A stretch of DNA of 64,000 bases, from the NCBI RefSeq assembly GCF_000166775.1, contig NC_014720.1, forward strand, positions 1,420,501 to 1,484,500. The letters are read 5' to 3'. The first letter of the stretch is position 1. The number at the start of each line of letters is the position of its first letter. Source of the DNA: Caldicellulosiruptor kronotskyensis 2002. GTDB lineage: Bacteria > Bacillota > Thermoanaerobacteria > Caldicellulosiruptorales > Caldicellulosiruptoraceae. This document shows positions 7,526 to 17,476 of this stretch, piece by piece. The position numbers and the translations under genes were made by a program. The notes below the pieces were generated by a model. It was not told the DNA's origin, did not search any database, and saw only the letters and a list, made by a program, of their open reading frames with translations.

Positions 7526-8755
7526 ATGACAGATAAATTTGATTTTGAAACTCCAAACTATCAACCATCTTACAGTCCCATAAATTTTGAGATTCCAAAA
7601 ACGATAAGAAAGAAAAAGTCAGTAAAAGAATATATAGTTGCAGGGCTTATAGGTGGTTTAATAGGTGCTATTTTAATGTCAATATTTTTTATGGCATATT
7701 TTGGTGTTAATTTTAATAATTTTAAAAATGATATTAACTCTACGTTGAACAGTTTCAACTTGAATAATTCCACTGCTACAGAACCTATTACAAAAACAGT
7801 TGTACTTAATTCTGGTAACAGTTCATTTGTGACAGATGTGGCACAAAAGGTTGGTCCAGCTGTTGTTGGAATTAAAAACAAAGGAACAGCTTATAACTGG
7901 TGGACAGATGAAGAACAGGAAATTACAATAGGTGAGGGCTCTGGGGTTATAATTAGTAAAGATGGTTATGTTGTAACAAACAACCATGTAGTATCAGGTG
8001 CAAAATCTGTGTCCGTGATTTTATCAGGCGAAAAAGAAGTTCCAGCTACAATTGTTGGTACAGACGCTTTGAGTGATATAGCGCTTTTAAAAATTGACCC
8101 GAAATATGTAAAGGCTGTTGCTCCACTTGGAGATTCATCAAAAGTAAAAGTTGGGGAGTTTGTAGTTGCAATAGGAAATCCTCTGGGACAAGAGTTTGCT
8201 GGGACGGTTACATTTGGTGTTGTGAGCGCGGTCAATAGAAAGCTTGATATGGGAAATGGCGTTCAGATTCCTTTAATTCAAACTGATGCTGCAATAAATC
8301 CAGGTAACAGTGGAGGAGCACTTGTAAATAGTAGTGGTGAGGTTATTGGCATTAACACAGCGAAGATTTCTCAAACAGGTGTTGAAGGAATGGGCTTTGC
8401 TATTCCAATAAACTATGTAAAACCGATTATAAACGATTTGATGAAATATAAAAAGGTTTTAAGGCCAACCATAGGTATATCTGTTATGGAGTACTATGAC
8501 AGGTCTGGCAACATTATGGGGATGTATATTTCAAAGGTTTATCCAGGTACAGGTGCAGCAAAAGCTGGTTTGAAAGAAGGAGATATAATTTTGCAGATAG
8601 ATGGTAAGAAAGTTACTACATTTTCAGATATTCAATCAATACTTTCAAATCATAAGATTGGTGACGTAATAACCATAAGAGTACTGCGGGATGGTCAGAC
8701 CAAGGACTTCAAAGTGACTTTGGGTACTCCTGTTAACACAACTACTAATGACTAA
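7526..8755 (+). CDS. htrA: HtrA/DegP-type serine protease with PDZ domain, membrane anchored
   Basis: 409 residues. Cytoplasmic N-terminal tail (about 1-38), one transmembrane helix at about 39-64, a polar N/S/T-rich linker, then a trypsin-like protease domain (about 95-300) with the triad His154 (TNNHVV), Asp184 (ALSDIALLKI) and Ser262 (NPGNSGGAL). A single PDZ domain follows (about 310-400; GAAKAGLKEGDIILQIDG). Proteins of this type degrade misfolded exported proteins at the outer membrane-facing side of the cytoplasmic membrane in Gram-positives. A GAGAGGTGA site precedes the ATG. The gene follows the two-component pair and ends in a strong terminator, so its own promoter in the 91-nt gap is likely. 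Confidence 0.95.
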   Translation: MTDKFDFETPNYQPSYSPINFEIPKTIRKKKSVKEYIVAGLIGGLIGAILMSIFFMAYFGVNFNNFKNDINSTLNSFNLNNSTATEPITKTVVLNSGNSSFVTDVAQKVGPAVVGIKNKGTAYNWWTDEEQEITIGEGSGVIISKDGYVVTNNHVVSGAKSVSVILSGEKEVPATIVGTDALSDIALLKIDPKYVKAVAPLGDSSKVKVGEFVVAIGNPLGQEFAGTVTFGVVSAVNRKLDMGNGVQIPLIQTDAAINPGNSGGALVNSSGEVIGINTAKISQTGVEGMGFAIPINYVKPIINDLMKYKKVLRPTIGISVMEYYDRSGNIMGMYISKVYPGTGAAKAGLKEGDIILQIDGKKVTTFSDIQSILSNHKIGDVITIRVLRDGQTKDFKVTLGTPVNTTTND

Positions 8756-8776
8756 AATAAGTTTTGGAAAGAATTA

Positions 8777-8817
8777 AACAGGTCACATCTTTTAAAGAAG
8801 GTGTGACCTGTTTTTTT
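8777..8817 (+). terminator. Rho-independent terminator after htrA
   Basis: AAACAGGTCACA (8777-8788 region) pairs with TGTGACCTGTTT (8802-8813), the stem extending inward to CTT/AAG, followed by seven T residues. Confidence 0.92.
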
Positions 8818-8875
8818 GTATATTATCATTCCGAATATTATTTAATAACATATTAATTTTGTTCACAATTAATTA

Positions 8876-8905
8876 TTGACATAAAGCCTTTTGCTTTGAT
8901 AATAT
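8876..8905 (+). promoter_or_regulatory. SigA-type promoter of the purine permease gene
   Basis: TTGACA (8876-8881) and TAATAT (8900-8905) are separated by 18 bp. Predicted start of transcription is near 8912, giving a leader of about 60 nt. Confidence 0.75.
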
Positions 8906-8921
8906 GTACTTGTAAATACCA

Positions 8922-8955
8922 AACATTCGGATGTTATATTTAAAAAATGTTCGAA
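8922..8955 (+). promoter_or_regulatory. Possible PurR-like site in the permease leader
   Basis: AACATTCGGATGTT (8922-8935) is a small palindrome, and AATGTTCGAA (8946-8955 region) repeats its TTCG core. On the opposite strand they read CCGAATGTT and TTCGAACATT, close to the B. subtilis PurBox core CCGAACATT. A further CCGAATATT lies at 8831-8839. The spacing is not the classical paired-box arrangement, so this is tentative. No purine riboswitch core is seen in the leader. Confidence 0.3.
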
Positions 8956-8971
8956 GAAAGGTGGTATATTT

Positions 8972-10360
8972 GTGTTAGAAAATATTTTCAAGCTTAAAGA
9001 AAGAAGAACTGATGTAAAGACAGAGGTATTAGCAGGTTTTACTACATTTATCACAATGGCATACATAATCTTTGTAAATCCTTCTATTCTCAGCACGACC
9101 GGATTAGATAAGCATGCTGTATTTTTTGCCACATGTATTGGTGCGGCAGTTGGAACGCTTATTATGGCACTCTATGCTAATCTTCCATTTGCTCTTGCAC
9201 CTGGGATGGGACTTAACGCTTTCTTTACCTACACTGTGTGCCTTCAAATGAAATATACTCCACAGCAAGCATTAGCAGCAGTATTTATATCAGGTATTAT
9301 ATTTGTTATCATCACGGCAGTTGGTCTCAGACAAGCTATAGTTCGTTCTATACCTCAATCTTTAAAACATGCCATGACAGCTGGTATTGGACTTTTTATA
9401 GCTTTTATCGGGTTTATAAATAGTGGAATAGTAGTAATAGACTCCGGTTCTAAACTTCCAAAGTTCGGCGATTTTACATCTGCTTTTAAGTCTTTGACAA
9501 ATGATCCCAATATAAACTCAGCAATAATATCTTCTCGAGGTGCGATTGTTGCTCTTATAGGTCTTTTAATTATAGGAATTTTAATTGCAAAAAGAGTAAA
9601 AGGTGCAATTATTATTGGAATAATTATAACAACGGTAATAAGCTTTCCTTTGAAAATTGTGGATTTGTCGAAATTTAAATTTTCGTTGGAAGCATTTAAA
9701 GTCTCTGCCTTTAACTTTGATTTTGCAGGTTTGTTTGCGGCACATGGTCAAGGAGGCGGCATTGGTGCAGTTCTTCTTAGTCTTTTTGCGGTGATACTGA
9801 CATTTACTCTCATAGATATGTTTGATAGCATCGGGACATTTGTAGGTCTTGCTGATAAGGCTGGGATGCTTGATGAAAAAGGAGATATACCAAATATGGA
9901 CAGGGCATTGATGTCTGATGCGATTGCAACAATTGTTGGGGCTATCTTTGGTACTTCTACAGTTACAACTTATATTGAAAGTGCAGCTGGTATCGAAGAA
10001 GGTGGAAGAACAGGTCTCACATCATTTGTTACAGGTATTTTGTTTATCCTTGCATTGGTGATTGCGCCGTTTATAGGGCTTGTGCCATCCCAGGCAACTG
10101 CTCCAGCGTTAATTGCTGTTGGTGTGATGATGATAAGTTCTATCAAAAAGATTGACTTTAATGATTTTGAAGAAGCTCTTCCAGCATTTTTAACAATTGT
10201 AATTATGCCGTTTACTTACAGCATTGCAAATGGTATTTCAGCAGGTATTATATTCTATGTTTTGGTTAAACTTTTAAGAGGAAAAGCAAAAGAGGTTCAT
10301 CCAATAACATACATTCTTGCTATACTCTTTATTTTGAGATTTATGGTTATTGCACATTAA
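8972..10360 (+). CDS. NCS2-family purine permease (adenine/guanine/hypoxanthine)
   Basis: 462 residues, with 12 or more predicted transmembrane helices. Signature elements of the AzgA/PbuG/PbuO branch of NCS2 are visible: FTTFITMAYIIFVNP near the N-terminus, ALAPGMGLNAFFTY, QSLKHAMTAGIGLFIAFIG, and FDSIGTFVGLADKAGM followed by FGTSTVTTYIESAAGIEEGGRTG. It imports free purine bases by proton symport. The start is GTG 8972, 7 nt after AAAGGTGG. It sits just before the purine biosynthesis cluster but is separated from it by a strong terminator, so salvage and synthesis can be controlled separately. Confidence 0.92.
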   Translation: MLENIFKLKERRTDVKTEVLAGFTTFITMAYIIFVNPSILSTTGLDKHAVFFATCIGAAVGTLIMALYANLPFALAPGMGLNAFFTYTVCLQMKYTPQQALAAVFISGIIFVIITAVGLRQAIVRSIPQSLKHAMTAGIGLFIAFIGFINSGIVVIDSGSKLPKFGDFTSAFKSLTNDPNINSAIISSRGAIVALIGLLIIGILIAKRVKGAIIIGIIITTVISFPLKIVDLSKFKFSLEAFKVSAFNFDFAGLFAAHGQGGGIGAVLLSLFAVILTFTLIDMFDSIGTFVGLADKAGMLDEKGDIPNMDRALMSDAIATIVGAIFGTSTVTTYIESAAGIEEGGRTGLTSFVTGILFILALVIAPFIGLVPSQATAPALIAVGVMMISSIKKIDFNDFEEALPAFLTIVIMPFTYSIANGISAGIIFYVLVKLLRGKAKEVHPITYILAILFILRFMVIAH

Positions 10361-10364
10361 ATAA

Positions 10365-10398
10365 AAAGGGGAGCATACAGACTGCTCCCCTTTAAAAA
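10365..10398 (+). terminator. Terminator after the purine permease gene
   Basis: AAAGGGGAGCA (10365-10375) and TGCTCCCCTTT (10383-10393) form an 11-bp stem with a 7-nt loop. The following tract is TTTAAAAA, weaker than usual. Confidence 0.8.
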
Positions 10399-10481
10399 TC
10401 CAGGCATTGTATAAATATACATTGCTATTTTTAGAAGAAAGCTTTAACATTTACACTATCGAAAATTGGGAGGCTTTTAAA

Positions 10482-11201
10482 ATGAGTTATATCATCACAA
10501 AACTTTTATATGAAGGCAAAGCAAAAAAGGTTTATGAAACTGACAATCCTAATGTTGTTGTGATTGAATACAAAGACGATGCAACGGCTTTTGACGGCAC
10601 AAAAAGAGGTATAATTAATAATAAAGGAGTTGTTAACAACTTAGTATCAAACCATTTCTTCAAAATATTAGAGTCCAACAACATTCCCACACATTTTATT
10701 GAACAGATTGATGAAAGAAAGACAGCTGTTAAAAGGGTGCAAATAATACCAGTTGAGGTTATCGTGAGAAATATAGCTGCAGGTTCATTGTCCAAAAGAC
10801 TTGGACTTGAAGAAGGATCAATTTTGAAAAGGCCCATCTTAGAATTCTGCTATAAAAATGATGAACTTCACGACCCACAGGTAAATCAATACCATATCTT
10901 AGCTTTGGAACTTGCAACCGAAGAAGAAATTAGTAAGATTGAAGAGTATTCTTTTAAAGTTAATGATGTGCTTAGAAATTATTTAAAACAAGTTAACATT
11001 GACCTCATCGACTTCAAACTTGAATTTGGTAGGTACAGGGGAGATGTAATCTTAGCTGATGAGATTTCTCCAGACACCTGTAGGTTCTGGGATACTACAA
11101 CTAAGGAAAAACTGGATAAGGACAGATTTAGAAGAGACCTTGGAAACGTGGAAGAGGCATATATGGAAATATTAAGAAGACTTGGCTTGGATAAAAAGTA
11201 A
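10482..11201 (+). CDS. purC: Phosphoribosylaminoimidazole-succinocarboxamide synthase
   Basis: 239 residues, the normal bacterial length. It joins CAIR and aspartate with ATP to form SAICAR in IMP synthesis. Visible family motifs: [13 protein letters not shown] at the N-terminus, [33 protein letters not shown] and [14 protein letters not shown]. The start at 10482 has a TTGGGAGG site 8 nt upstream; an in-frame ATG 75 nt earlier would add an unrelated leader. First gene of the purC-S-Q-L-F-M-N-H-D cluster. I see no convincing promoter in the 80 nt between the preceding terminator and this start. Confidence 0.96.
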   Translation: MSYIITKLLYEGKAKKVYETDNPNVVVIEYKDDATAFDGTKRGIINNKGVVNNLVSNHFFKILESNNIPTHFIEQIDERKTAVKRVQIIPVEVIVRNIAAGSLSKRLGLEEGSILKRPILEFCYKNDELHDPQVNQYHILALELATEEEISKIEEYSFKVNDVLRNYLKQVNIDLIDFKLEFGRYRGDVILADEISPDTCRFWDTTTKEKLDKDRFRRDLGNVEEAYMEILRRLGLDKK

Positions 11202-11238
11202 ACAAGTTTAAAATATTTATTTGAAAGGAGAAATAGGA

Positions 11239-11487
11239 ATGCTCAAGGCAGAAATCTTTGTATATTTAAAAAAATCAATTTCAGACCCACCAGGCATTGC
11301 TGTGTTAAATTCTTTAAAGAGCCTGGGATTTAACAACGTAGAAAAAGTCAGAATGGGAAAATATATTGTGGTATATTTGAACGAAAATGATATTGAAAAA
11401 GCAAAAGAATTGGTAAAACTCATGTGTGAAAAGCTTTTATGCAACCCTGTTATGGAAGAGTACAAGTTTAATATTTCGGAGGAGTAA
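11239..11487 (+). CDS. purS: Phosphoribosylformylglycinamidine synthase subunit PurS
   Basis: 82 residues. PurS is the small bridging subunit of three-component FGAM synthase (PurS-PurQ-PurL), needed for ammonia transfer from the glutaminase to PurL. The sequence shows the PurS pattern: SDPPGIAVLNSLKSLGF, then VRMGKYIVVYL and a C-terminal helix LVKLMCEKLLCNPVMEEY. ATG 11239 is chosen because AAAGGAG lies 10 nt upstream; an earlier in-frame codon at 11221 has none. It is followed directly by purQ with a 3-nt gap. Confidence 0.93.
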   Translation: MLKAEIFVYLKKSISDPPGIAVLNSLKSLGFNNVEKVRMGKYIVVYLNENDIEKAKELVKLMCEKLLCNPVMEEYKFNISEE

Positions 11488-11490
11488 AAG

Positions 11491-12189
11491 ATGAAGTTTG
11501 GTGTTGTAGTTTTTCCGGGTTCTAACTGTGATAGTGATTGTTTTCATGTAATTAAAGATGTAATAAATGAGGATGTAGAGTATATCTGGCACGACAGTGA
11601 TGAAAAATTAAAGGGGTTTGATTGTATAATCTTGCCTGGAGGATTTTCGTACGGAGATTACTTAAGAGCAGGGGCTATAGCAAGGTTTTCAAGAGTAATG
11701 CCAAGAATAGAAGAATTTGCTCAAAACGGAGGGCTTGTGATAGGTATATGTAATGGGTTTCAGATCCTTACTGAGAGTCATCTTTTGCCAGGCGCGCTGA
11801 TAAGAAACAAAAATCTTAAGTTTATTTGCAGTGACCAGTACGTAAAGGTAGTAAATAACAACACTCCTTTTACCAATCTCTACAAAGAGGGGGAAGTAAT
11901 AAACCTGCCTATTGCCCATGGTGAGGGTAACTATGTTGTAGATGAAGAAACATTAAAACAAATGATTCAAAATCAGCAGATTGTGCTGCAGTATTGTGAC
12001 AAATATGGCAATGTCAATGATGAAACAAATCCCAATGGTTCTATTCTAAATATAGCAGGTATATGTAACAAGGAAAAAAATGTTTTTGGACTGATGCCTC
12101 ATCCTGAAAGAAGCAGCGAGAAAATCCTTGGTTGTGAAGATGGTAAAAGAGTATTTTTAAGCATTGTCAATTATTTAAAGTCGAGGTGA
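11491..12189 (+). CDS. purQ: Phosphoribosylformylglycinamidine synthase, glutaminase subunit
   Basis: 232 residues, class I glutamine amidotransferase. It supplies ammonia to PurL. The GATase features are visible: [10 protein letters not shown] at the N-terminus, [20 protein letters not shown], the nucleophile cysteine in GICNGFQIL, and the His/Glu pair in MPHPERSSE near the C-terminus. Length and neighbours (purS before, purL 6 nt after) match the Bacillus-type complex. Confidence 0.96.
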   Translation: MKFGVVVFPGSNCDSDCFHVIKDVINEDVEYIWHDSDEKLKGFDCIILPGGFSYGDYLRAGAIARFSRVMPRIEEFAQNGGLVIGICNGFQILTESHLLPGALIRNKNLKFICSDQYVKVVNNNTPFTNLYKEGEVINLPIAHGEGNYVVDEETLKQMIQNQQIVLQYCDKYGNVNDETNPNGSILNIAGICNKEKNVFGLMPHPERSSEKILGCEDGKRVFLSIVNYLKSR

Positions 12190-12195
12190 GAGGTT

Positions 12196-14388
12196 TTGAA
12201 AAAACATCTTTATGAAGAAGTGGGTCTGACATACGATGAGTATAAAATGATTGTAAAAATTCTGGGGCGAGAACCAAACGAGCTTGAGCTTAATCTTTTT
12301 GGGGTTATGTGGTCTGAGCATTGTGGGTATAAAAACTCAAAAGCATTTTTAAAGAATCTTCCTACAAAAGGTGAACATATCCTTCAAGGTCCAGGGGAAA
12401 ATGCAGGGATTGTTGACATTGGTGATGGATATGCAGTGTGTTTTAAAGTAGAAAGTCACAATCACCCATCAGCAGTGGAACCGTATGAGGGTGCAGCAAC
12501 AGGGGTTGGAGGAATAATACGAGATATATTTACAATGGGAGCAAGACCAATAGCTCTTTTGGATTCGCTCAAGTTTGGCAGTCTCAGTGATAGTAGAACA
12601 AAATACTTGTTTGAAGGTGTTGTAGCTGGTATTGCAGGATATGGCAACTGTGTGGGTATTCCCACTGTAGGTGGTGAGACTACGTTTGACCCTGTTTACA
12701 AAAACAATATCTTGGTCAATGTCATGTGTGTAGGTATTATGAAGAAAGATAAAATTTTCAAAGGGATTGCCCAGGGAGTAGGCAACTCTGTATTTTACGT
12801 TGGTCATACTACAGGCAGAGATGGAATGGGTGGGGCTACATTTGCTTCAACAGATCTTACAGCTGAATCAGAGGAGAAAAGGTCTGCTGTGCAGGTTGGA
12901 GACCCATTTATGGAAAAACTTCTTTTAGAAGCATGTTTAGAGCTTTTTCAAACAGATGCAGTTGTTGGTATTCAGGACATGGGTGCAGCTGGACTTACTT
13001 CTTCAACATGTGAAACAGCTGCAAGAGCAGGAACAGGCATTGAGATAGATGTAGCACTTGTTCCAAAAAGAGAAGAGGGTATGAACCCAATTGAGGTTAT
13101 GCTTTCAGAGTCACAGGAGAGAATGCTTGTCATTGTTAAAAAAGAAAAGGAAGAAGAGGTATATAAAATATTTGAAAAATGGGGGCTTCATGCCGTAAAA
13201 ATTGGAAAAGTTACAGATGATGGTATGCTAAGGGTTCTTGAAAATGGGAAGGTAATTGCAGAGGTTCCTGCAAAGGCACTTGCTCATGCGCCTGCTTATG
13301 TCAGAGAGATAAAAGAGCCAGCGATAATAAAAGAGGCTGAAAATTTTGATATATATTTAATTCCACAACCTAATGATTTAAACGAGGCAATCTGCAAGAT
13401 GATTTCAAATCCTAACCTTGCAAGCAAAGAATATATATATCGACAATATGACCATATGGTCAGAACAGATACTGTCATAAGACCAGGTCATGATGCAAGT
13501 CTTTTGAGAATAAAAGGAACCAAAAAAGGTATTGCTGTCACAATAGATAGTAACGGCAGATACTGTTATTTAAATCCATATGAGGGAGTTCAGCTTGTGT
13601 TGGCAGAAAGTTATAGAAATATTGTAGCTGTGGGAGCAAAACCGCTTGCAATCACAGATGGACTTAACTTTGGAAATCCGCACTATCCGGAAATTTACTA
13701 CCAGTTTGTCAAGACAATTGAAGGAATGAAAGTTGCATGCGAGTATTTCGAAACTCCTGTAACTGGCGGAAATGTATCATTCTATAACCAGTCAGAAGAA
13801 GGAGCTATTTACCCTACGCCTGTAATTGGAATGATAGGTATAATTGATGACATTGAAAAAGCTGTTGATATTTCATTTAAAAATGAAGGTGATTTGATAG
13901 CAGTTGTTGGTAAAACCTCAGATGATATAGGCGCAAGCGAATATTTAAGTTTTTATCATGGAATAGTTTCTGGTAGGGTGCCAAAACTCGATTTGAAGCT
14001 TCATAAAAGAGTATGTGATAAGGTCTTAGAATGTATCAAGGAAGGTCTTTTCAACTCTGTTCATGATATTTCAGACGGAGGTTTTGCAATTGCTCTTATA
14101 GAAAGTGCAATAAGAGGTTCAAAGGGTGCCGAATTACAAATAAAAACAAAGCTAAGAGAAGATTTTTATCTTTTCAGCGAAACACCGGGAAGGTTTGTGG
14201 TTACATTTAAAGAAGGTAATTTAAGAGAAATACAGGACATATTAGAAGATATTGAGTTTACTGTGGTAGGAAGAGTAACAGATGAGTATATAATAAATGG
14301 TAAAATAAATGATAAAGATATTCATTTGGACCTAAAAGAGATTGAGAGGATATATCAGGAGGCAATACCATGTGCTTTAAAGAGTTAG
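12196..14388 (+). CDS. purL: Phosphoribosylformylglycinamidine synthase, large subunit
   Basis: 730 residues, the small PurL of the three-subunit enzyme rather than the ~1300-residue fused form. It carries out ATP-dependent amidation of FGAR. Motifs: [26 protein letters not shown] with the glycine-rich [12 protein letters not shown], a first AIRS unit with [14 protein letters not shown], and a second AIRS repeat with [14 protein letters not shown]. The start is TTG 12196 after GAGAGG. The 3' end overlaps purF by 19 nt, implying translational coupling. Confidence 0.96.
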   Translation: MKKHLYEEVGLTYDEYKMIVKILGREPNELELNLFGVMWSEHCGYKNSKAFLKNLPTKGEHILQGPGENAGIVDIGDGYAVCFKVESHNHPSAVEPYEGAATGVGGIIRDIFTMGARPIALLDSLKFGSLSDSRTKYLFEGVVAGIAGYGNCVGIPTVGGETTFDPVYKNNILVNVMCVGIMKKDKIFKGIAQGVGNSVFYVGHTTGRDGMGGATFASTDLTAESEEKRSAVQVGDPFMEKLLLEACLELFQTDAVVGIQDMGAAGLTSSTCETAARAGTGIEIDVALVPKREEGMNPIEVMLSESQERMLVIVKKEKEEEVYKIFEKWGLHAVKIGKVTDDGMLRVLENGKVIAEVPAKALAHAPAYVREIKEPAIIKEAENFDIYLIPQPNDLNEAICKMISNPNLASKEYIYRQYDHMVRTDTVIRPGHDASLLRIKGTKKGIAVTIDSNGRYCYLNPYEGVQLVLAESYRNIVAVGAKPLAITDGLNFGNPHYPEIYYQFVKTIEGMKVACEYFETPVTGGNVSFYNQSEEGAIYPTPVIGMIGIIDDIEKAVDISFKNEGDLIAVVGKTSDDIGASEYLSFYHGIVSGRVPKLDLKLHKRVCDKVLECIKEGLFNSVHDISDGGFAIALIESAIRGSKGAELQIKTKLREDFYLFSETPGRFVVTFKEGNLREIQDILEDIEFTVVGRVTDEYIINGKINDKDIHLDLKEIERIYQEAIPCALKS

Positions 14389-15794
14389 AGGAAAGTTTTA
14401 AAGACCATTGTGGAATATTTGGCATATATTGCCCGGATGGTAAACTTGATGTTGCAAAGATTACTTATTTTGGACTTTACGCTCTTCAACACAGAGGCCA
14501 GGAAAGCAGCGGTATTGCAGTAAATGACTCGGGGAATATTATCTATCACAAGGATAGTGGTCTTGTCAATGAAGTATTCAATGAGGTTGTGCTCAATCAT
14601 CTCAAAGGATATTCTGCAATTGGTCACGTGAGGTATTCCACAACAGGCAAAAGTGACAGGGAAAATGCTCAGCCACTTGTTATAAAATACAGAAAAGGTC
14701 ATATGGCTCTTGCACACAATGGCAATCTCGTCAATGCACATATAATAAGAGAGAAACTTGAGCAGGAAGGCGCAATCTTTCAGACAACTATTGATTCTGA
14801 AGTTATTGCAAGTTTGATTTCACGTAACAGGATAAAATCCGAAAATATAGAAGAAGCTATTTTAAAAACTATGAATGAAATAAAAGGGGCGTATTCTCTT
14901 TTGATTCTAACACCCAACAAACTTATTGCAGTAAGAGACCCTTATGGTCTAAGGCCACTTGTAATGGGAAAGATAAACAATAGTATTTGCTTTGCGTCAG
15001 AAACATGTGCTCTGGACACTATTGGAGCAGAATATATACGAGATGTCGAACCAGGAGAGATAATTTCGGTAAGTAGAAATGGTGTTAAGAGTATAAAATA
15101 TGAAAATGGTACTAAACACTTATGTGTATTTGAATTTATCTATTTTGCAAGGGCTGATTCATACTTGGAAGGAATAAGTGTTTATGAAATAAGAAAAAGA
15201 CTTGGAAAACAACTTTGCAAAGAGTCTTATGTTGACTGTGACATTGTAATTGGTGTACCAGATTCTGGGACAACTGCTGCTATTGGTTTTGCTGAAGAAG
15301 CTGGCATTCCGTTTTCAGAAGGTTTTATAAAGAATAGATATATAGGAAGAACATTTATAAAACCCGAGCAGACACAAAGAGAAATAGCGGTGAAAATAAA
15401 GCTCAATGTTTTAAAAAACAATGTGGCAGGCAAAAGAGTGGTTTTAATTGATGATTCTATCGTCAGGGGAACAACATCGCGAAAGATTATAAAAATGCTG
15501 CGGGATGCAGGGGCATCAGAGGTTCATCTGAGGATAAGTTCTCCTCCAGTTGTTTTTCCTTGTTACTACGGTATTGATACACCTGACAGGAAAGAACTAA
15601 TTGCAGCAAACTACTCAACTGAGGAGATAGCAAGGATTTTAGGCGCTGACTCATTAGAGTACCTGAGCTTAAATGGGTTGAATGAGGTGTTTAATGGGGA
15701 AATCCATCAATTTTGTACAGCATGTTTTAGCGGAGAGTATGTAACAGAAATACCAGAGAATTTTAATAAATATATTCTTGAAGAGGGTGTTTGA
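14370..15794 (+). CDS. purF: Amidophosphoribosyltransferase (Bacillus-type, Fe-S)
   Basis: 474 residues. First enzyme of the pathway, making phosphoribosylamine from PRPP and glutamine. The nucleophile is Cys14 in DHCGIFGIY after a 13-residue propeptide that must be removed. The Ntn glutaminase domain shows [11 protein letters not shown] and HNGNLVNA. The PRTase domain has IPDSGTTA and [14 protein letters not shown]. Cysteines in [15 protein letters not shown], in [11 protein letters not shown] and the CTAC pair near the C-terminus match the [4Fe-4S] ligands of the B. subtilis enzyme. The ATG lies inside the end of purL with an AGGAGG site. Confidence 0.96.
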   Translation: MCFKELEESFKDHCGIFGIYCPDGKLDVAKITYFGLYALQHRGQESSGIAVNDSGNIIYHKDSGLVNEVFNEVVLNHLKGYSAIGHVRYSTTGKSDRENAQPLVIKYRKGHMALAHNGNLVNAHIIREKLEQEGAIFQTTIDSEVIASLISRNRIKSENIEEAILKTMNEIKGAYSLLILTPNKLIAVRDPYGLRPLVMGKINNSICFASETCALDTIGAEYIRDVEPGEIISVSRNGVKSIKYENGTKHLCVFEFIYFARADSYLEGISVYEIRKRLGKQLCKESYVDCDIVIGVPDSGTTAAIGFAEEAGIPFSEGFIKNRYIGRTFIKPEQTQREIAVKIKLNVLKNNVAGKRVVLIDDSIVRGTTSRKIIKMLRDAGASEVHLRISSPPVVFPCYYGIDTPDRKELIAANYSTEEIARILGADSLEYLSLNGLNEVFNGEIHQFCTACFSGEYVTEIPENFNKYILEEGV

Positions 15795-15797
15795 AGA

Positions 15798-16823
15798 ATG
15801 ACCACATATAAAGATGCAGGAGTAAATATTGAAGAAGGTTACAAAGCGGTGAACTTGATTAAAAGTTTAGCGAGAGAAACTTTTGATTCAAATGTTATTA
15901 CTGACATAGGTAGTTTTGGGAGTATGTATCTTTTGAATATTGGAAATTCTGAATATATTTTGGTTTCTGGCACAGATGGAGTTGGTACTAAACTGAAGAT
16001 TGCGTTTTACCTTGATAAGCATGACAATGTTGGAATTGACTGTGTTGCCATGTGTGTCAATGACATTTTGTGTCACGGTGCAAAACCACTTTTCTTCTTA
16101 GACTATATTGCATGTGGTAAACTAAACAGTAGCAAGGTTGCAAACATCGTGAAAGGCATTGCTGAAGGTTGCAAAATGGCAGGATGCTCGCTTGTTGGCG
16201 GAGAGACTGCTGAGATGCCAGGATTTTATAAAGAAGATGAGTATGATTTGGCAGGGTTTGTTGTTGGAATTGTTGAAAGACAAAAAGCGGTGTGTGGCAA
16301 GGATGTAAACACAGGAGATGTATTAATTGGACTTGCTTCAAGTGGTGTTCACAGCAACGGTTATTCACTTGTGAGAAAAGTTTTTGGGATAGATGATAAT
16401 CCAAAAGTGCTTGAAAAAATATATGAAGAGATTGGATTGTCCCTTGGGGAAGAGCTATTGAAGCCTACAAGGATATATGTAAAACCTGTTTTGAAAGTGC
16501 TTGAAAAAGTAAATGTTAAAGGAATAGCTCATATAACAGGCGGTGGATTTTTTGAAAATATACCTCGTGCTTTTCCGAAAGGTTACTCTGCCATCATCGA
16601 AAAAGGTAGTTGGGAAGTTCCTGCTATATTTAGGTTGATTCAGGAATATGGAAAAGTAGAAGAAAGAGAGATGTTTTCAACATTTAACATGGGAATAGGT
16701 ATGATTCTGATAGTTTCTAAAGAAGGTGTGGATTTGACATTGAAGATTTTAGCACAAGAGAAAGTAAATGCATGGGTAATAGGTGCAATTCAAAAAGGTG
16801 AAGACGGAGTTGTTTTAAAATGA
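15798..16823 (+). CDS. purM: Phosphoribosylformylglycinamidine cyclo-ligase (AIR synthase)
   Basis: 341 residues. It closes FGAM to aminoimidazole ribotide with ATP. Motifs: YKDAGVNIEEG at the start, SGTDGVGTKLKIA, DCVAMCVNDILCHGAKPLFFLDY, VGGETAEMPGFY, SSGVHSNGYSLVR and HITGGGFFENIPR. It starts 3 nt after the purF stop and overlaps purN by 4 nt. Confidence 0.97.
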   Translation: MTTYKDAGVNIEEGYKAVNLIKSLARETFDSNVITDIGSFGSMYLLNIGNSEYILVSGTDGVGTKLKIAFYLDKHDNVGIDCVAMCVNDILCHGAKPLFFLDYIACGKLNSSKVANIVKGIAEGCKMAGCSLVGGETAEMPGFYKEDEYDLAGFVVGIVERQKAVCGKDVNTGDVLIGLASSGVHSNGYSLVRKVFGIDDNPKVLEKIYEEIGLSLGEELLKPTRIYVKPVLKVLEKVNVKGIAHITGGGFFENIPRAFPKGYSAIIEKGSWEVPAIFRLIQEYGKVEEREMFSTFNMGIGMILIVSKEGVDLTLKILAQEKVNAWVIGAIQKGEDGVVLK

Positions 16824-17476
16824 AAAAATTAGCTGTATTTGTTTCAGGTTCAGGTTCTAATCTTCAGGCAATCATTGACCAGATTAAAATTGGAGAGATA
16901 CCAGCTACTATCTCATGTGTCATATCCAACAAAAAAGATGCATATGCACTTGAAAGGGCAAGAAAAAACGGTATTCAAGCAATTTATATATCCAGGAGAG
17001 ATTTTCCTTCTTCTTTGGAGTATGAAAAATATTTGGTAAAGTTACTTAAATGTCAAAAAATTGATTACGTCATTTTAGCAGGTTTCCTTTATATATTTTC
17101 AGAGTATTTTGTGGAAGAATTTAAAAACAAAATTATAAACATTCATCCATCCTTGCTTCCAGCATTTGGTGGCAAAGGTATGTATGGTATAAACGTTCAC
17201 AGAAGTGTATTAGAATATGGAATGAAGGTGACAGGTGCAACAGTCCACTTTGTTGATGCAGTACCAGACGGTGGTCCAATAATCTTGCAAAAAGCTATAT
17301 ATGTAAGGGAAGACGATACTCCTGAGACTCTTCAAAAGAGGGTACTTGAAGAGGTTGAATGGAAGATATATCCTTTAGCTATAAAGCTTCTTTGTGAAGA
17401 TAAGATAGAAGTTGCAGGCAGAAAAGTTATCATAAAAGATAAGGAAATCTTAAAAAAGGTGGGAATTGAAATATGA
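16820..17476 (+). CDS. purN: Phosphoribosylglycinamide formyltransferase, folate-dependent
   Basis: 218 residues. It transfers formyl from 10-formyl-THF to GAR. Motifs: [15 protein letters not shown] at the N-terminus, the catalytic Asn-His pair in [13 protein letters not shown], and [18 protein letters not shown] with the catalytic Asp. The insertion [11 protein letters not shown] is of the usual kind. ATGA overlaps join it to purM and purH on either side, so the three are probably translated in a coupled way. Confidence 0.96.
   Translation: MKKLAVFVSGSGSNLQAIIDQIKIGEIPATISCVISNKKDAYALERARKNGIQAIYISRRDFPSSLEYEKYLVKLLKCQKIDYVILAGFLYIFSEYFVEEFKNKIINIHPSLLPAFGGKGMYGINVHRSVLEYGMKVTGATVHFVDAVPDGGPIILQKAIYVREDDTPETLQKRVLEEVEWKIYPLAIKLLCEDKIEVAGRKVIIKDKEILKKVGIEI

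Noticed and set aside
8906..8971. Purine riboswitch in the permease leader
   Set aside because: The leader is only about 60 nt and lacks the conserved three-way-junction sequence; no terminator stem follows.
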